Made by a program: the position numbers and the translations under genes
Part shown: piece after piece, positions 53,112-62,343 of the stretch
Numbering within the stretch: the stretch's first letter is position 1
Layout of the letters: every line of letters starts with the position of its first letter
From: Bacteroidota bacterium
GTDB lineage: Bacteria > Bacteroidota > Bacteroidia > NS11-12g > UBA9320
Direction of reading: 5' to 3'
Assembly: GCA_016124755.1 (NCBI GenBank)
Contig: WGNA01000020.1
Location: 38,916 to 102,915, forward strand
Length of the DNA: 64,000 bases
Notes under the pieces: model-generated
Seen by the model: only the letters and a program-made list of their open reading frames with translations
What the model was told of the DNA's origin: nothing
The model's database searches: none

Positions 53112-53157
53112 TGATTCTTGCAAAACTTTAAAACATTTTACCGAATGAAAAACACGT

Positions 53158-53802
53158 TCATTTCAATTGATACCCAATCTTAAATCCTAGTATAACCACA
53201 TTGGGATAAATAAACTTTCCGGATTTGTTATTATAGACATTGGATTCACTATCTCCAACTAACGCGATATGTTCATTCTCCGTTGCCGTTAAAGTAGATT
53301 CTGAAAGCTTAAAGCGAACTCCTAATCCAAAGCTATATTCTGAAACAAAACGATTCTTGTTTACGGTTATTTTACCGCATTTAACAGTCAAACAGCCAAC
53401 CTTCTTAGACACACTATAATCTTTTACATATCCGGGATTTAAGTCGATAGAATCTGTTGTTTCATACGATTGAACCTTATAAAATATTTCGCATGAAAAA
53501 AACTTGCCGGTTGTGCTTTTATTCTTATTCGTATAATATTTAAGTTCAGATTTTGCAATCAATCCGCCGTTTTTCCGCAGCCAATAGCGATTGATTACAG
53601 AACGCGGTAAAAAAGTACCAATCTCCGTGTAAACGGTAACATTGTTCTTTATTCCAAATTCAACTCCAGCCCTTGTCGAAGATCCGCTGTACATATCCAG
53701 CAAATTTAACGGAGCTATAAACAGGCGTACTTCGTTTCGAGACAAACTGTCGTTTTGTGCAAATACATTTAAACCACTTTTAAATAAAAGCGTAGAAAGC
53801 AT
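53158..53802 (-). CDS. Exported protein of unknown function, barrel-like
   Basis: A 214-residue protein from the ATG at 53802 with signal peptide MLSTLLFKSGLNVFAQ. Codons upstream lack signal character. Strand-rich body (EVRLFIAPLNLLDMYSG, RAGVEFGIKNNVTVYTEIGT, SEYSFGLGVRFKLSEST, NVVILGFKIGYQLK) suggests an outer-membrane barrel. No family recognised. Lies 50 bp downstream of the Pyr4-like gene. Confidence 0.55.
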   Translation of the reverse strand: MLSTLLFKSGLNVFAQNDSLSRNEVRLFIAPLNLLDMYSGSSTRAGVEFGIKNNVTVYTEIGTFLPRSVINRYWLRKNGGLIAKSELKYYTNKNKSTTGKFFSCEIFYKVQSYETTDSIDLNPGYVKDYSVSKKVGCLTVKCGKITVNKNRFVSEYSFGLGVRFKLSESTLTATENEHIALVGDSESNVYNNKSGKFIYPNVVILGFKIGYQLK

Positions 53803-53852
53803 CAAAACACATCTGATTAGCAAATCGGTACTTGGTATTTATTACATTCAAT

Positions 53853-54557
53853 CTACAGCTCAAACGCAGGATCCACCTGTGGTTTGTTCCAATTGTAAAT
53901 CATGTAGATGTAGAAACAATCAATTACAAAAACAACCGGACCGGCGATATGCTCAAAATATTGAACCGGATTGGGTGGCGCATCTATATTTATCATCGAC
54001 CAGAATGCAACTGTAATAATCCCGGAACCAAGCATTTTCAACCACGCTACCGATTTTAAAAACTTCCCGGATTGCCATTGCCGCATATATAATTGGATGT
54101 ACAAAACGGTTATGATCAGATTTAATACATACGCCGAATTAACACCCAGCGGATAATCGAGCGACGAAAGCATATACGAATAAATTAATCCTGCCCAAAC
54201 AATTACCAGTGTGATCAGAATGGGTTTAAAACGTTCCCGCACATACGGATTTACTATTTGTTTGTGCCCGTATTGAAACACATGAGAAAAGATAAATAAA
54301 TCAAAAAAGAACCAGCATCGATACAGAAAAACATAAGCGGCTCCAAGGTCGATGTGATCTGCGTAAACCCACGCCCACAGAAACTCCCATGCTATATTTC
54401 CCGCTGCCACAAAATAGGGCATTTCCACGTATTTGTGTTTTCGGATATTGAGCAACATCAATATGTATAAAATCGCCCACATCGCTCCACCCAATGCACA
54501 CATTACCAGTTGTGCCACGGTGTATTTGTCGGTGTTGAAATAATATGTCCAGTCCAT
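53853..54557 (-). CDS. Seven-helix membrane protein resembling Pyr4-type terpene cyclases (tentative)
   Basis: A 234-residue integral membrane protein with about seven hydrophobic segments. Two acidic residues stand out: Glu58 in GNIAWEFLWAWVY and Asp213 in PVVFVIDCFYIYM. In the fungal membrane terpene cyclases Pyr4/PaxB two acidic residues are essential (Glu63 and Asp218 in Pyr4); the spacing of 155 residues is the same here, and the NIxWE context also matches, both from memory. Bacterial relatives of this fold exist. No prenyltransferase or carotenoid gene is in the window, so function is open. Confidence 0.5.
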   Translation of the reverse strand: MDWTYYFNTDKYTVAQLVMCALGGAMWAILYILMLLNIRKHKYVEMPYFVAAGNIAWEFLWAWVYADHIDLGAAYVFLYRCWFFFDLFIFSHVFQYGHKQIVNPYVRERFKPILITLVIVWAGLIYSYMLSSLDYPLGVNSAYVLNLIITVLYIQLYMRQWQSGKFLKSVAWLKMLGSGIITVAFWSMINIDAPPNPVQYFEHIAGPVVFVIDCFYIYMIYNWNKPQVDPAFEL

Positions 54558-54900
54558 TAGGTTTTGATTTGTAAAGTCTGTTTATGTTCGACTAAATGTT
54601 TTAGTTTAAATATTGATTAATTCAAATATTGGGTTATGGGCAGCAGATCCTGAAATAAATTCAGGATGACTTCCATGGGTTAATTCTCCAATTTACGCCG
54701 ACAATGGGTTAATTCTCCATTTCTCCAATTCTCCATTTCTCCAATTCTCCAATTCTCCAATTTATGCTGACAATGCCTTCGTAATATTACCCTTTATCCA
54801 CCAATATTCCGGCATTCGTCTGTATTCTCCAATTTATGCTGACAATGCCTTCGTAAATATCACCCCTTACCCATCAATATTCCGGCATTCGTCAGTATTC
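54558..54900. other. Intergenic region of degenerate tandem sequence
   Basis: No gene. It holds runs of TTCTCCAATTCTCCATTTC and the larger duplication listed at 54753-54899. 54558-54660 shows nothing else of note. Confidence 0.7.
54753..54899 (+). repeat. Tandem duplication of about 72-75 bp
   Basis: Two units (54753-54824, 54825-54899), each running TTCTCCAATTTATGCTGACA, ATGCCTTCGTAA, ATATTCCGGCATTCGTC, GTA. They end at the stop of the large cyclase gene. A shorter array of TTCTCCAA units precedes them (about 54680-54755). Confidence 0.8.
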
Positions 54901-57900
54901 TCAACCCTTCCGCATCATCTCCAATTGCTCCTTAATCCATTCTAATTTTTTCATGAACATGTGGGCTGTGCGGTCTTCGGGATTTTGGTTTAACACATTC
55001 CCGAATCCTTCGATAGCAAATTCATATTCTTCATTATCGAAATGATTTACCGCATCTTCAAATGCTGAACGGGTTTTCTTTTTTAATTCAAATTGGGTTG
55101 GCGACTGACCTTCGAAAACCTCATAAGCATTGGTACCAATAGATTTTCCCCGGTACGTTTTTTTACCAATATTCCGTATTCCGTATTGCTCGGGATTCTT
55201 CAAGCAGTCGTACGTCTCGCGGGTAATTATAAATGCTGCTCCCGATTGTTTTGTATCCTTTTCAACACGAGACGCAATGTTCACCGTATCCGAAATTACA
55301 GTGCTGTTCATCCGATCTTCGCCACCTACAGTTCCAAGCATCAGGCTTCCGGTGTTCAAACCAATTCCTATTTCCACCGGTTCTTGTCCGCGTGCCCGAA
55401 GCTGATCTCCGTACACCCGCAATTCGTGCATCATAGCAATACCGCATTTCACTGCATCATCGGCATTAGTCGGGAAAAGCGCCATAATTTCATCGCCAAT
55501 ATATTTGTCGACAAAGCCATGAAACCTCCGGATTATAGGTTCCATCCGACTCAGAAATTCATTGATAAAAATAAAATTCTCGGATGGCGTCATCTTTTCG
55601 GATCGGCCGGTGAAGTCGCGTATATCAGCGAATAAAACCGTCATGTCCATTTGCACCTGATCACCGAGATGCACTTCGGTGATTCGTTTTTTACCCAACA
55701 ACTGCAGAAACTCTTTCGGAACAAATCGTTCATAAGCAAGTTTCAGACTTTTCATATCCGTATAAAGCCTTGAATTTTCTACCGAAACCGCAATCTGGGT
55801 TGAGATATAATTTAATAATTCAATGCGGTCGGTTTGAAAAGCTCCGGTGAGCATATTATTCTCGAGATAAACCAAACCGGTGGTGTCGCCTTTGCGTTTC
55901 AGCGGCATGCAAATCAGTGATTTCACTTTTTTCTGCCGGATATATTCCGATCTCGAAATTTTATCATCGGTTTGAGCGTCATCGGTTACCACCGTATTTC
56001 CGGTACGTAAAACATAATGACAAGTTGTGGTGTCGAGCATTGCTTCCGATACCGGTTTCTGATCTTCTTTCCGAATGTTTGTATCCGGCATCACAACCGG
56101 ATTTTCACGAAATTGCGCGGCCTCCAGATTCCAGTTTCCATCCTCATCTTTGAGAATTAAAACCGCTAATTCGGCTCCTGCATTTTCAATAAAAATCTTC
56201 ATCAGATTTCGCATCAGTTTTTCGAAATCGATTTCTCCGGAAATGAGTCGGGACAATTTCATTAAACTGTTTTCATCCAGATTTACGGGACCGGAAGTCG
56301 CTGCTGCCGCCTGAATAACCGGCGATGACTGATGCGCATGAATATACCGCACTACCGATTCTGCTCCCCAGGTTTGGAAAGCCAAAACGGCATCATTCGT
56401 ATAAAAATCCGCGATGCGATGGTTTTGAATTTGTTTATTGAACTTAGCACAAAACCAAATGGCCAAAGCGTGATCGTGCAGGTTATTTAAAGTTGCGGCC
56501 GTGGCAATGGCTTTATCATAAAGCTTTTGTGTTTCTGAAAAATCTTTTTGAATTCTGTTCAGTTCAGCATTAAGAATAAGATCCCACACTTCATAATTTC
56601 CGGTGCTCTCTGTGTGAAATTTATGCACCTTCTTAAACGAGTGTTTTAAGCGTTTTTCTGAATCAGATTTTTGAACTGTAGTGGAATCAACGGTCAAAAG
56701 CTGGCTGTGTAGCAATCCTCTTAAAAAATAAAAATAAGGCCCCAGTGACGTTCCCAAAAGCACGTTCGGAACCTCCAGAATTTCCTTTTCACATTGCAGC
56801 GCTTTATCCCATTTTTCAAATAAAATGTGGTTGTGCAACTGAAATATTCTGGAATAAATTCGAATGGATTTATGTTCCGTTTTGGAAATCATATCCTCTA
56901 ATTCCGTTACGGATAATTGGGTTTGCCTCGAAAGGGAAATCGTTTCAACTTCTCCCTCCTGTAATTCCACCACATTCTGAAGAGCCGCCATTAATAAAAG
57001 CCGGAAATTCTCCGTCTTTATTCTATTGGTAAAATTATAATTGTCTAAAACGATCTGATGTACTTCCGACAACCTTCTTCCCAATAAAAAATTAAGGAAG
57101 AAAATATACATTGTCGAAGGTGCCGCCTCAGTGTGCGCTCCACCTTGCAATGCCAAATTAAAGGATGTTTTTACTTCCTGAAGTGAAATTTCCAGCGGTG
57201 TATAGGTCGTCATGGAAATACCGAAATGACCCATAGCCATTTCCGCAAGATTTCCGGTACTATGGCCGGATTTAACCGCCACACGATTGAGCATGGCAGC
57301 CTTTTCAATCTGCCCGAAACCGATGGAAAGAATTCCCGCATACACGTGATATGCAGCTTCCGAACCGATGTGATTTCCCTTCTTCAACGTGGTTTGCAAC
57401 AAACGCATTCCAAGAATTGCCATCAAATTTTCACTCCGGTCGTACGCATAAACCATCGCCTTATAGGTGAGCTCCATCTTGAGTTTTGACGCTTCATCGG
57501 TCATTTGTGGAAGGTTCGACAGATACTCTTCGGTTTTTCCGCGCATCATAATCATCGTGCGTACTAATTCTACCATCAGCGCCATACGTCCCGGATTTGC
57601 CGAAAGTTTTATTCCCAACAACCCCAGTCCATTCAGCGCCACTTCCAGAATATGATCGATACGGGAAAGGTGCGTGTATTTCTCAATTTTCAGCAGATAC
57701 AATTCAGCCCGGTGCTGATTGTCGGGCATGTGGTTCATGAGATAATCGAAATACCGTTCTGCTTCTTCCGCGCTTTGAGTGAGGAAGGTACAATCGTTCA
57801 TTTCGTGACCAATCCGTAGAGCAAAATCAAAATCCTGTTTCCAGATTTCCTCGCCCATTAAATCCGAAGAAGTCTTTGCATACAAATAAGCACTGTCGTA

Positions 57901-60171
57901 CGCGATAATTTTTTTGGCCTCGTGCGCCGCCATAAGATTGAGTTCCGCCAATCTTCTTTTGGCAGCCGAATCTGTGAGTGTTTTAGCACCAAAATTTAAA
58001 TGAAAAACCAATTGAAAAATTTGCTTTTCCACTTCCTGACCAGAAAGGGAACCGAGCATAATTTTTCCGATTTCATAATGTGTTTTTTGCTGAACTTCTT
58101 CGGGAATTAAGGAATAAAATGCGTGCTGAATCCGGTCGTGCGAAAATTTATATTCCACATCCATTCCTTCCCGAACCCGGTGAATCTGATTAATGTTTTT
58201 ATAAAAAATAAAGCCTTCATCCAACGCAGGTTCCAGTTGTACAGCTAAATCATCCGCATTGTAATTTTCAATAAAAGACAGTTCATTAAGCCGAAAACTG
58301 TTTCCAATGCAAGCTGCTGTTTTTAACAACCGAACCGTGGTTTCCGGCAATTCCAGAATTTTATTTACTAATAATTCAACCAGATTGTTGCTAACGAGTT
58401 TAGAATGAATAGCCTCAAGGTCGAATTCCCATTCCGGCTTTTTTTGTGTTTTTGATTTATCCCAATTAAAACGAATTAAATCCTCTTCATAAATCGCATG
58501 TAGAAACTGAACGGTAAAAAATGGATTCCCTTTGGTTTTATTGTAAACGATTTCAGATAATTCAGAAATTTCTTCTATTGGTGTGTTAAATGTGTCGGCT
58601 AAAAGTTGTGAAACATGGTCGCTCGATAAATTATCAAGATGCAGTTCATCAAAGGTTTTTCCGGCTTTTTCAATTTCATTTAACTTCAACTGAAGTGGGT
58701 GATCTTTTTCGACCGATTCAGATCTGTACGCACCAATGATAAAAAGATACCGGCATTCATCGTCGAGAATTAATGTTTTTAAAAGATTTAACGAAGCATT
58801 ATCTGCCCATTGCAAATCATCAATAAAAACCGTAACCGGATGTCCTTCGTCGGTAATGGTTTTAAAAAACTGATTTAATAAATCGCTCAGACGGTTTTGG
58901 GTTTCGAGCACACCCACCTCTTCAATTTGCGGCAGATCCGGAATTACATGTCGCAGATTTGGAATAAGATCCGCCAGAACACCAATGGTATTTCCTAAAG
59001 AAGAAACCAGCAAATCACGCCACGACCGAATTTCCGATTCGCTCGAAGTGAGTATCTGATTCACAAAATCCTCAAATATTTCGATCCATGCCGAATACGG
59101 AATATTACCGACAAACTGATCAAATTTCCCGGAAAGAAAAATTCCCCTTTTTTCGGTAATGGGTTTCAAAACTTCCAGCACCACCGCCGATTTTCCCGTT
59201 CCGCTTCTACCGGTAATAAAAGTTGCGTGATGCGCACCCTGATGCGTTTCCCTTAATTTTTCGGTAAGAGAATTAATTACTTCTTCCCGGCCATAAAGCT
59301 TTTGCGGAATGAGAAGTTGTCCGCTAAAATCATTTTCTCCCGGAATAAAATCTGCAGCTGGATTATTTATGGTTTCCCGAACTTTTTCTAAATCATATTT
59401 TAAACCAAACGCCGATTGATATCGATCCTCCGCATTCTTCGCCAGCAATTTCATTATGATAGCGGAAAGGGATTCAGGAATGCCGGGATTAACATTTATC
59501 GGGGGAACCGGCATAGTAGCCAGATGCGCATACATTAGTTCCAGAGTGTCGGTTTGAGCAAACGGCCTTTTCCCCGTAATTAATTCGTATATGACGATCC
59601 CCAAAGAATATAAATCCGAACGGTTGTCGAGTGCACGGTTCGTTCTTCCGGTTTGCTCCGGCGAGAAATACGGCAGCAATCCCGCCAGTTTTTCCGTGCT
59701 TAACCGGTTATTAACCCGAAGCATGTTTCGCGACATAAGACTGCCATCGATGAGCGTAGTTTTATTCGTTCCGGTATTAAATAAAATATTAGTCGGAGCA
59801 ATACTGCCATGCACCCATTTCATTCCGTGAATATTTCCGAGCGTATCACAGAGTTGAATTAAAGCATCCAGACATAGTCCGGTATCCGATTTAAAATAAT
59901 CTTTTAATTCAGTTAAATTTTTACCTTCAATGTATTCTAATTCGAGATAATAATTACCGTCTTTGTCTCGAAAAGCAACCGGTTTCCGCAAGCCGGGAAT
60001 ATTGATTTGCTGTGTAACGACAAATTCGTTTTTGAGTTGGGCAATAAGATCGTCGGCGGGAAAAGAAGAATGAAAACGTTTTATTACAACCGGATTTTCA
60101 CCTTCCTTTTGCGAAAGGTAAAGTATGTGAACCGGTGATTCACGAATCAGTTTATCAGCCGCCGTTGCCAT
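54901..60171 (-). CDS. Pseudokinase-ATPase-GAF-adenylyl cyclase fusion
   Basis: A 1756-residue signalling protein. Residues 1-270: protein kinase-like domain that keeps the Lys (Lys31, VVIK), Asn128 and Asp142, but has HGSIAPTN at 121-128 where kinases have HRDxKxxN, so the catalytic Asp is Ser123; DFG reads DGS. It is a predicted pseudokinase. About 290-480: AAA_16-type ATPase (Walker A GRSGTGKS, Walker B VTVFIDDLQWAD). 480-1260: helical TPR-like region. 1285-1450: GAF domain. About 1490-1640: class III nucleotide cyclase with the metal aspartates in LFADIRDFT and KYIGDEIMALF, and SDTVNIASRVE supplying the Asp that favours ATP plus the Asn and Arg of the transition state, so an active adenylyl cyclase. 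C-terminal TPR follows. Overlaps the upstream oxygenase gene by 17 bp. Confidence 0.9.
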   Translation of the reverse strand: MATAADKLIRESPVHILYLSQKEGENPVVIKRFHSSFPADDLIAQLKNEFVVTQQINIPGLRKPVAFRDKDGNYYLELEYIEGKNLTELKDYFKSDTGLCLDALIQLCDTLGNIHGMKWVHGSIAPTNILFNTGTNKTTLIDGSLMSRNMLRVNNRLSTEKLAGLLPYFSPEQTGRTNRALDNRSDLYSLGIVIYELITGKRPFAQTDTLELMYAHLATMPVPPINVNPGIPESLSAIIMKLLAKNAEDRYQSAFGLKYDLEKVRETINNPAADFIPGENDFSGQLLIPQKLYGREEVINSLTEKLRETHQGAHHATFITGRSGTGKSAVVLEVLKPITEKRGIFLSGKFDQFVGNIPYSAWIEIFEDFVNQILTSSESEIRSWRDLLVSSLGNTIGVLADLIPNLRHVIPDLPQIEEVGVLETQNRLSDLLNQFFKTITDEGHPVTVFIDDLQWADNASLNLLKTLILDDECRYLFIIGAYRSESVEKDHPLQLKLNEIEKAGKTFDELHLDNLSSDHVSQLLADTFNTPIEEISELSEIVYNKTKGNPFFTVQFLHAIYEEDLIRFNWDKSKTQKKPEWEFDLEAIHSKLVSNNLVELLVNKILELPETTVRLLKTAACIGNSFRLNELSFIENYNADDLAVQLEPALDEGFIFYKNINQIHRVREGMDVEYKFSHDRIQHAFYSLIPEEVQQKTHYEIGKIMLGSLSGQEVEKQIFQLVFHLNFGAKTLTDSAAKRRLAELNLMAAHEAKKIIAYDSAYLYAKTSSDLMGEEIWKQDFDFALRIGHEMNDCTFLTQSAEEAERYFDYLMNHMPDNQHRAELYLLKIEKYTHLSRIDHILEVALNGLGLLGIKLSANPGRMALMVELVRTMIMMRGKTEEYLSNLPQMTDEASKLKMELTYKAMVYAYDRSENLMAILGMRLLQTTLKKGNHIGSEAAYHVYAGILSIGFGQIEKAAMLNRVAVKSGHSTGNLAEMAMGHFGISMTTYTPLEISLQEVKTSFNLALQGGAHTEAAPSTMYIFFLNFLLGRRLSEVHQIVLDNYNFTNRIKTENFRLLLMAALQNVVELQEGEVETISLSRQTQLSVTELEDMISKTEHKSIRIYSRIFQLHNHILFEKWDKALQCEKEILEVPNVLLGTSLGPYFYFLRGLLHSQLLTVDSTTVQKSDSEKRLKHSFKKVHKFHTESTGNYEVWDLILNAELNRIQKDFSETQKLYDKAIATAATLNNLHDHALAIWFCAKFNKQIQNHRIADFYTNDAVLAFQTWGAESVVRYIHAHQSSPVIQAAAATSGPVNLDENSLMKLSRLISGEIDFEKLMRNLMKIFIENAGAELAVLILKDEDGNWNLEAAQFRENPVVMPDTNIRKEDQKPVSEAMLDTTTCHYVLRTGNTVVTDDAQTDDKISRSEYIRQKKVKSLICMPLKRKGDTTGLVYLENNMLTGAFQTDRIELLNYISTQIAVSVENSRLYTDMKSLKLAYERFVPKEFLQLLGKKRITEVHLGDQVQMDMTVLFADIRDFTGRSEKMTPSENFIFINEFLSRMEPIIRRFHGFVDKYIGDEIMALFPTNADDAVKCGIAMMHELRVYGDQLRARGQEPVEIGIGLNTGSLMLGTVGGEDRMNSTVISDTVNIASRVEKDTKQSGAAFIITRETYDCLKNPEQYGIRNIGKKTYRGKSIGTNAYEVFEGQSPTQFELKKKTRSAFEDAVNHFDNEEYEFAIEGFGNVLNQNPEDRTAHMFMKKLEWIKEQLEMMRKG

Positions 60172-61333
60172 GAACTTTTTCGATTTTAGAAATTTCTTCG
60201 CGAACTATTCCGGGCGAAAATGCATGCCGGGTTTGTTCCAAAAATTTATGAATCAGTTTATCGAGCAATTTCGGATTAATCCATTTTGCCCAACGGTAAA
60301 CAATTGTCCATCGGGTTTTTAATCTTTCGTATAATTTAATAATCCACTTGGTAATTGTAAAAGCTGCCCGAACAAAAATATTGGAGGAATGCTTCACATT
60401 TACCATTGCGGCCAATTCGGGCCCGAGCAAATGATACATCATATTCTCCGGAAGATACCGCAGAATCCAGGGCATAAATTCCTCGCAAAATTCGATGCTC
60501 GCTTTTGTGAGTTCAATTCCCTCTTGTGATGAAGCCTTTTGATCATCCAGAATAGCATGGCCGAGTTTTGCTCCTTCGTCGTATGTAGTTGGAATCATTT
60601 CTTCCTCCACTCCTACCAAATAAGCCACTGTTCGCCAGATGTGGTAATAGGCTTCCTTTTCTTCCTGAGAAATTTTAACGCCGATAGTTTCGAGACCTTC
60701 AATTACAAAAACAGAAAACGACAGCATCGTTCCGGCGTAATCCTCCTGATTGATGGGAACTCCGTATTTCTCTGCATCCCAGCCGTTATCGTTAAGAAAG
60801 TGCCGTACGAATGCGTGCAGGGTTCTTACTTTTACCGCCGAGCGAATGCCAGAACCATCCTTTTCGTAACCATCCGGTGCCATCACATTCAGGATGAATT
60901 TCGAGGTTTGCATGAGCCGTCGGGTGAACGGTTTCATGTTACCGCTGTGATCGGTAAGCCGACCGGTTGAATAAACAACCTGAGCACCTTTCGCACAACA
61001 ATACGTTGCGGGAAGTGCTTTCATCAGAAGAATCATGCTGATTTCAAAACCATGAATAGCAAAGAACTCAGACCCTTTGGCAGCAAGTTTTTCATCATAC
61101 CACGGAGGAAGTTTTGAGGCTTCAATCAGGAGTTTTTCCGCTTTCGGATCCAGTTTTTCGCTACCGATCCAGATGTATTCATTGAGCAATACGCCCATGA
61201 TCATGTAGAGTTCCTTTTGCTCTTTGGTTTCCGCCAAATCTTTCACAAACCTGTCGGCCAGCGGGTCGGCGCGGTAACGTGCGGCTTCGAGAAAATCTTC
61301 ATGGCTGGTTTGCGAAGAAGTGCTGGCTACCAT
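60155..61333 (-). CDS. MpaB/Lcp-family oxygenase-like protein (DUF2236)
   Basis: A 392-residue helical protein of the MpaB / latex-clearing-protein family (haem-binding oxygenases). The characteristic RSAVKVRTLHAFVRHFL block (about residues 164-180) carries Arg, Thr and two His, matching the haem-region R..T..H pattern of the family; PINQEDYAGTMLSFSVFVIE follows. A hydrophobic, basic C-terminus could attach to the membrane. The ATG at 61333 is preferred over a TTG two codons upstream. It overlaps the cyclase gene by 17 bp, so they are probably co-expressed. Substrate unknown. Confidence 0.8.
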   Translation of the reverse strand: MVASTSSQTSHEDFLEAARYRADPLADRFVKDLAETKEQKELYMIMGVLLNEYIWIGSEKLDPKAEKLLIEASKLPPWYDEKLAAKGSEFFAIHGFEISMILLMKALPATYCCAKGAQVVYSTGRLTDHSGNMKPFTRRLMQTSKFILNVMAPDGYEKDGSGIRSAVKVRTLHAFVRHFLNDNGWDAEKYGVPINQEDYAGTMLSFSVFVIEGLETIGVKISQEEKEAYYHIWRTVAYLVGVEEEMIPTTYDEGAKLGHAILDDQKASSQEGIELTKASIEFCEEFMPWILRYLPENMMYHLLGPELAAMVNVKHSSNIFVRAAFTITKWIIKLYERLKTRWTIVYRWAKWINPKLLDKLIHKFLEQTRHAFSPGIVREEISKIEKVHGNGG

Positions 61334-61420
61334 AATCAATCGCGTTCAGTTATGCCTTCGAATTGGCTTAAACGAAAGCAACCAAAAATAAGAAAGTTTC
61401 AGTACAGATTAATAATTTTA

Positions 61421-61639
61421 AATACTTCTATGTTTGGATGCACCAAGATTATTAATTAATTGCGGATTGATTTACAATCTCTTTTATCACTTTTTTCTTG
61501 ATAAAAAAGTAAGCAAAAAATCAAGTCGGAAAGAAATCTGCCCAAGCAATCCTATTCTTGTTTTAGGATCCGCTTCGCACCATTCATTTTGTTCTTTTAA
61601 TTCTAACCACAAGTTGGTGTAATGAAGCGGAGAAACAAT
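61421..61639 (+). mobile_element. Intermediate-length miniature element, copy G, with target duplication
   Basis: 219 bp; the core hairpin is intact but most of the palindromic module is missing: the sequence passes from GCCCAAGC directly to CTTGTTTTAGGATCCGCTTC. Perfect 8-bp duplications TAATTTTA at 61413-61420 and 61640-61647. It lies upstream of the oxygenase gene. Confidence 0.9.
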
Positions 61640-61742
61640 TAATTTTATCTCTTTGTAACTAACGATGGAATGGAATTAAGAATTAATTGGTTAACAAACC
61701 ACAACATATTAATCGTTACCAGATTTAGTTCGTACGGATATT

Positions 61743-62327
61743 TTAAGCGGCATATCTGACGTGCTCTGCGTGAAAATATTTCTGCGCTTGCTTTCTATTT
61801 TTCTTTCTTTTATTCATAAAATCCTCAACAATAGAGCGCATCTGATCCTTGTTAATAGGGCGTTTCTTGCCAATTATATTCGTTTTGACATCCTGATTCA
61901 AATATTCTTGCGCGTTTAGTTCGGGACTATATGGCGGGATAAAAAACACCTCTATACGTTCTGTATTTTCCTGTAGCCATGTCTTTAGTTTTTTTGTTTT
62001 ATGTGCCGGGTGGCCATCGGTTATAAAGAATATTTTCTCCTTACTATACCGTATCATCCGTTTGAGAAAATCAATAAAGACCTCTCCGTTAAACCGCTCT
62101 ATTATCATAAACATTAGGTGTCCTTTATTGCTGATGGCCGATATCATGTTTAACAAAAACCGTTGTCCTGTGCTTTTAATGACCGGTGTTTGCCCCTTTG
62201 GCGCATAGCTTTTACCGGCCTGATGGTCGCTGCGCATGCCGGTCTCATCTCCAAAATAGATGGTACCCTTTTCTTTGGCTGCTCGCTTCTTAATAGCCGG
62301 GTATTCTTTGTTCAACCATTGTTGCAC
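61743..62327 (-). CDS. IS630 transposase, C-terminal DDE part
   Basis: About 194 residues from a GTG, but the true frame extends upstream to the A-run. DDE residues: Asp in TIYFGDETGM, Asp in FFITDGHPAHK, and Glu in PPYSPELNAQEYLNQDVK, the IS630/Tc1-type signature. Whether it is made depends on slippage at 62364-62370. Confidence 0.85.
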   Translation of the reverse strand: MQQWLNKEYPAIKKRAAKEKGTIYFGDETGMRSDHQAGKSYAPKGQTPVIKSTGQRFLLNMISAISNKGHLMFMIIERFNGEVFIDFLKRMIRYSKEKIFFITDGHPAHKTKKLKTWLQENTERIEVFFIPPYSPELNAQEYLNQDVKTNIIGKKRPINKDQMRSIVEDFMNKRKKNRKQAQKYFHAEHVRYAA

Positions 62328-62343
62328 TTGTTCGGGTTTCTGT

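Noticed and set aside
54680..54899. Possible CRISPR array
   Set aside because: Units are directly adjacent with no unique spacers of constant length, and no cas gene is present.
60050..60171. Active serine/threonine kinase call for the large fusion
   Set aside because: The catalytic Asp of HRD is Ser and the next Lys is Ala, so kinase activity should not be claimed.
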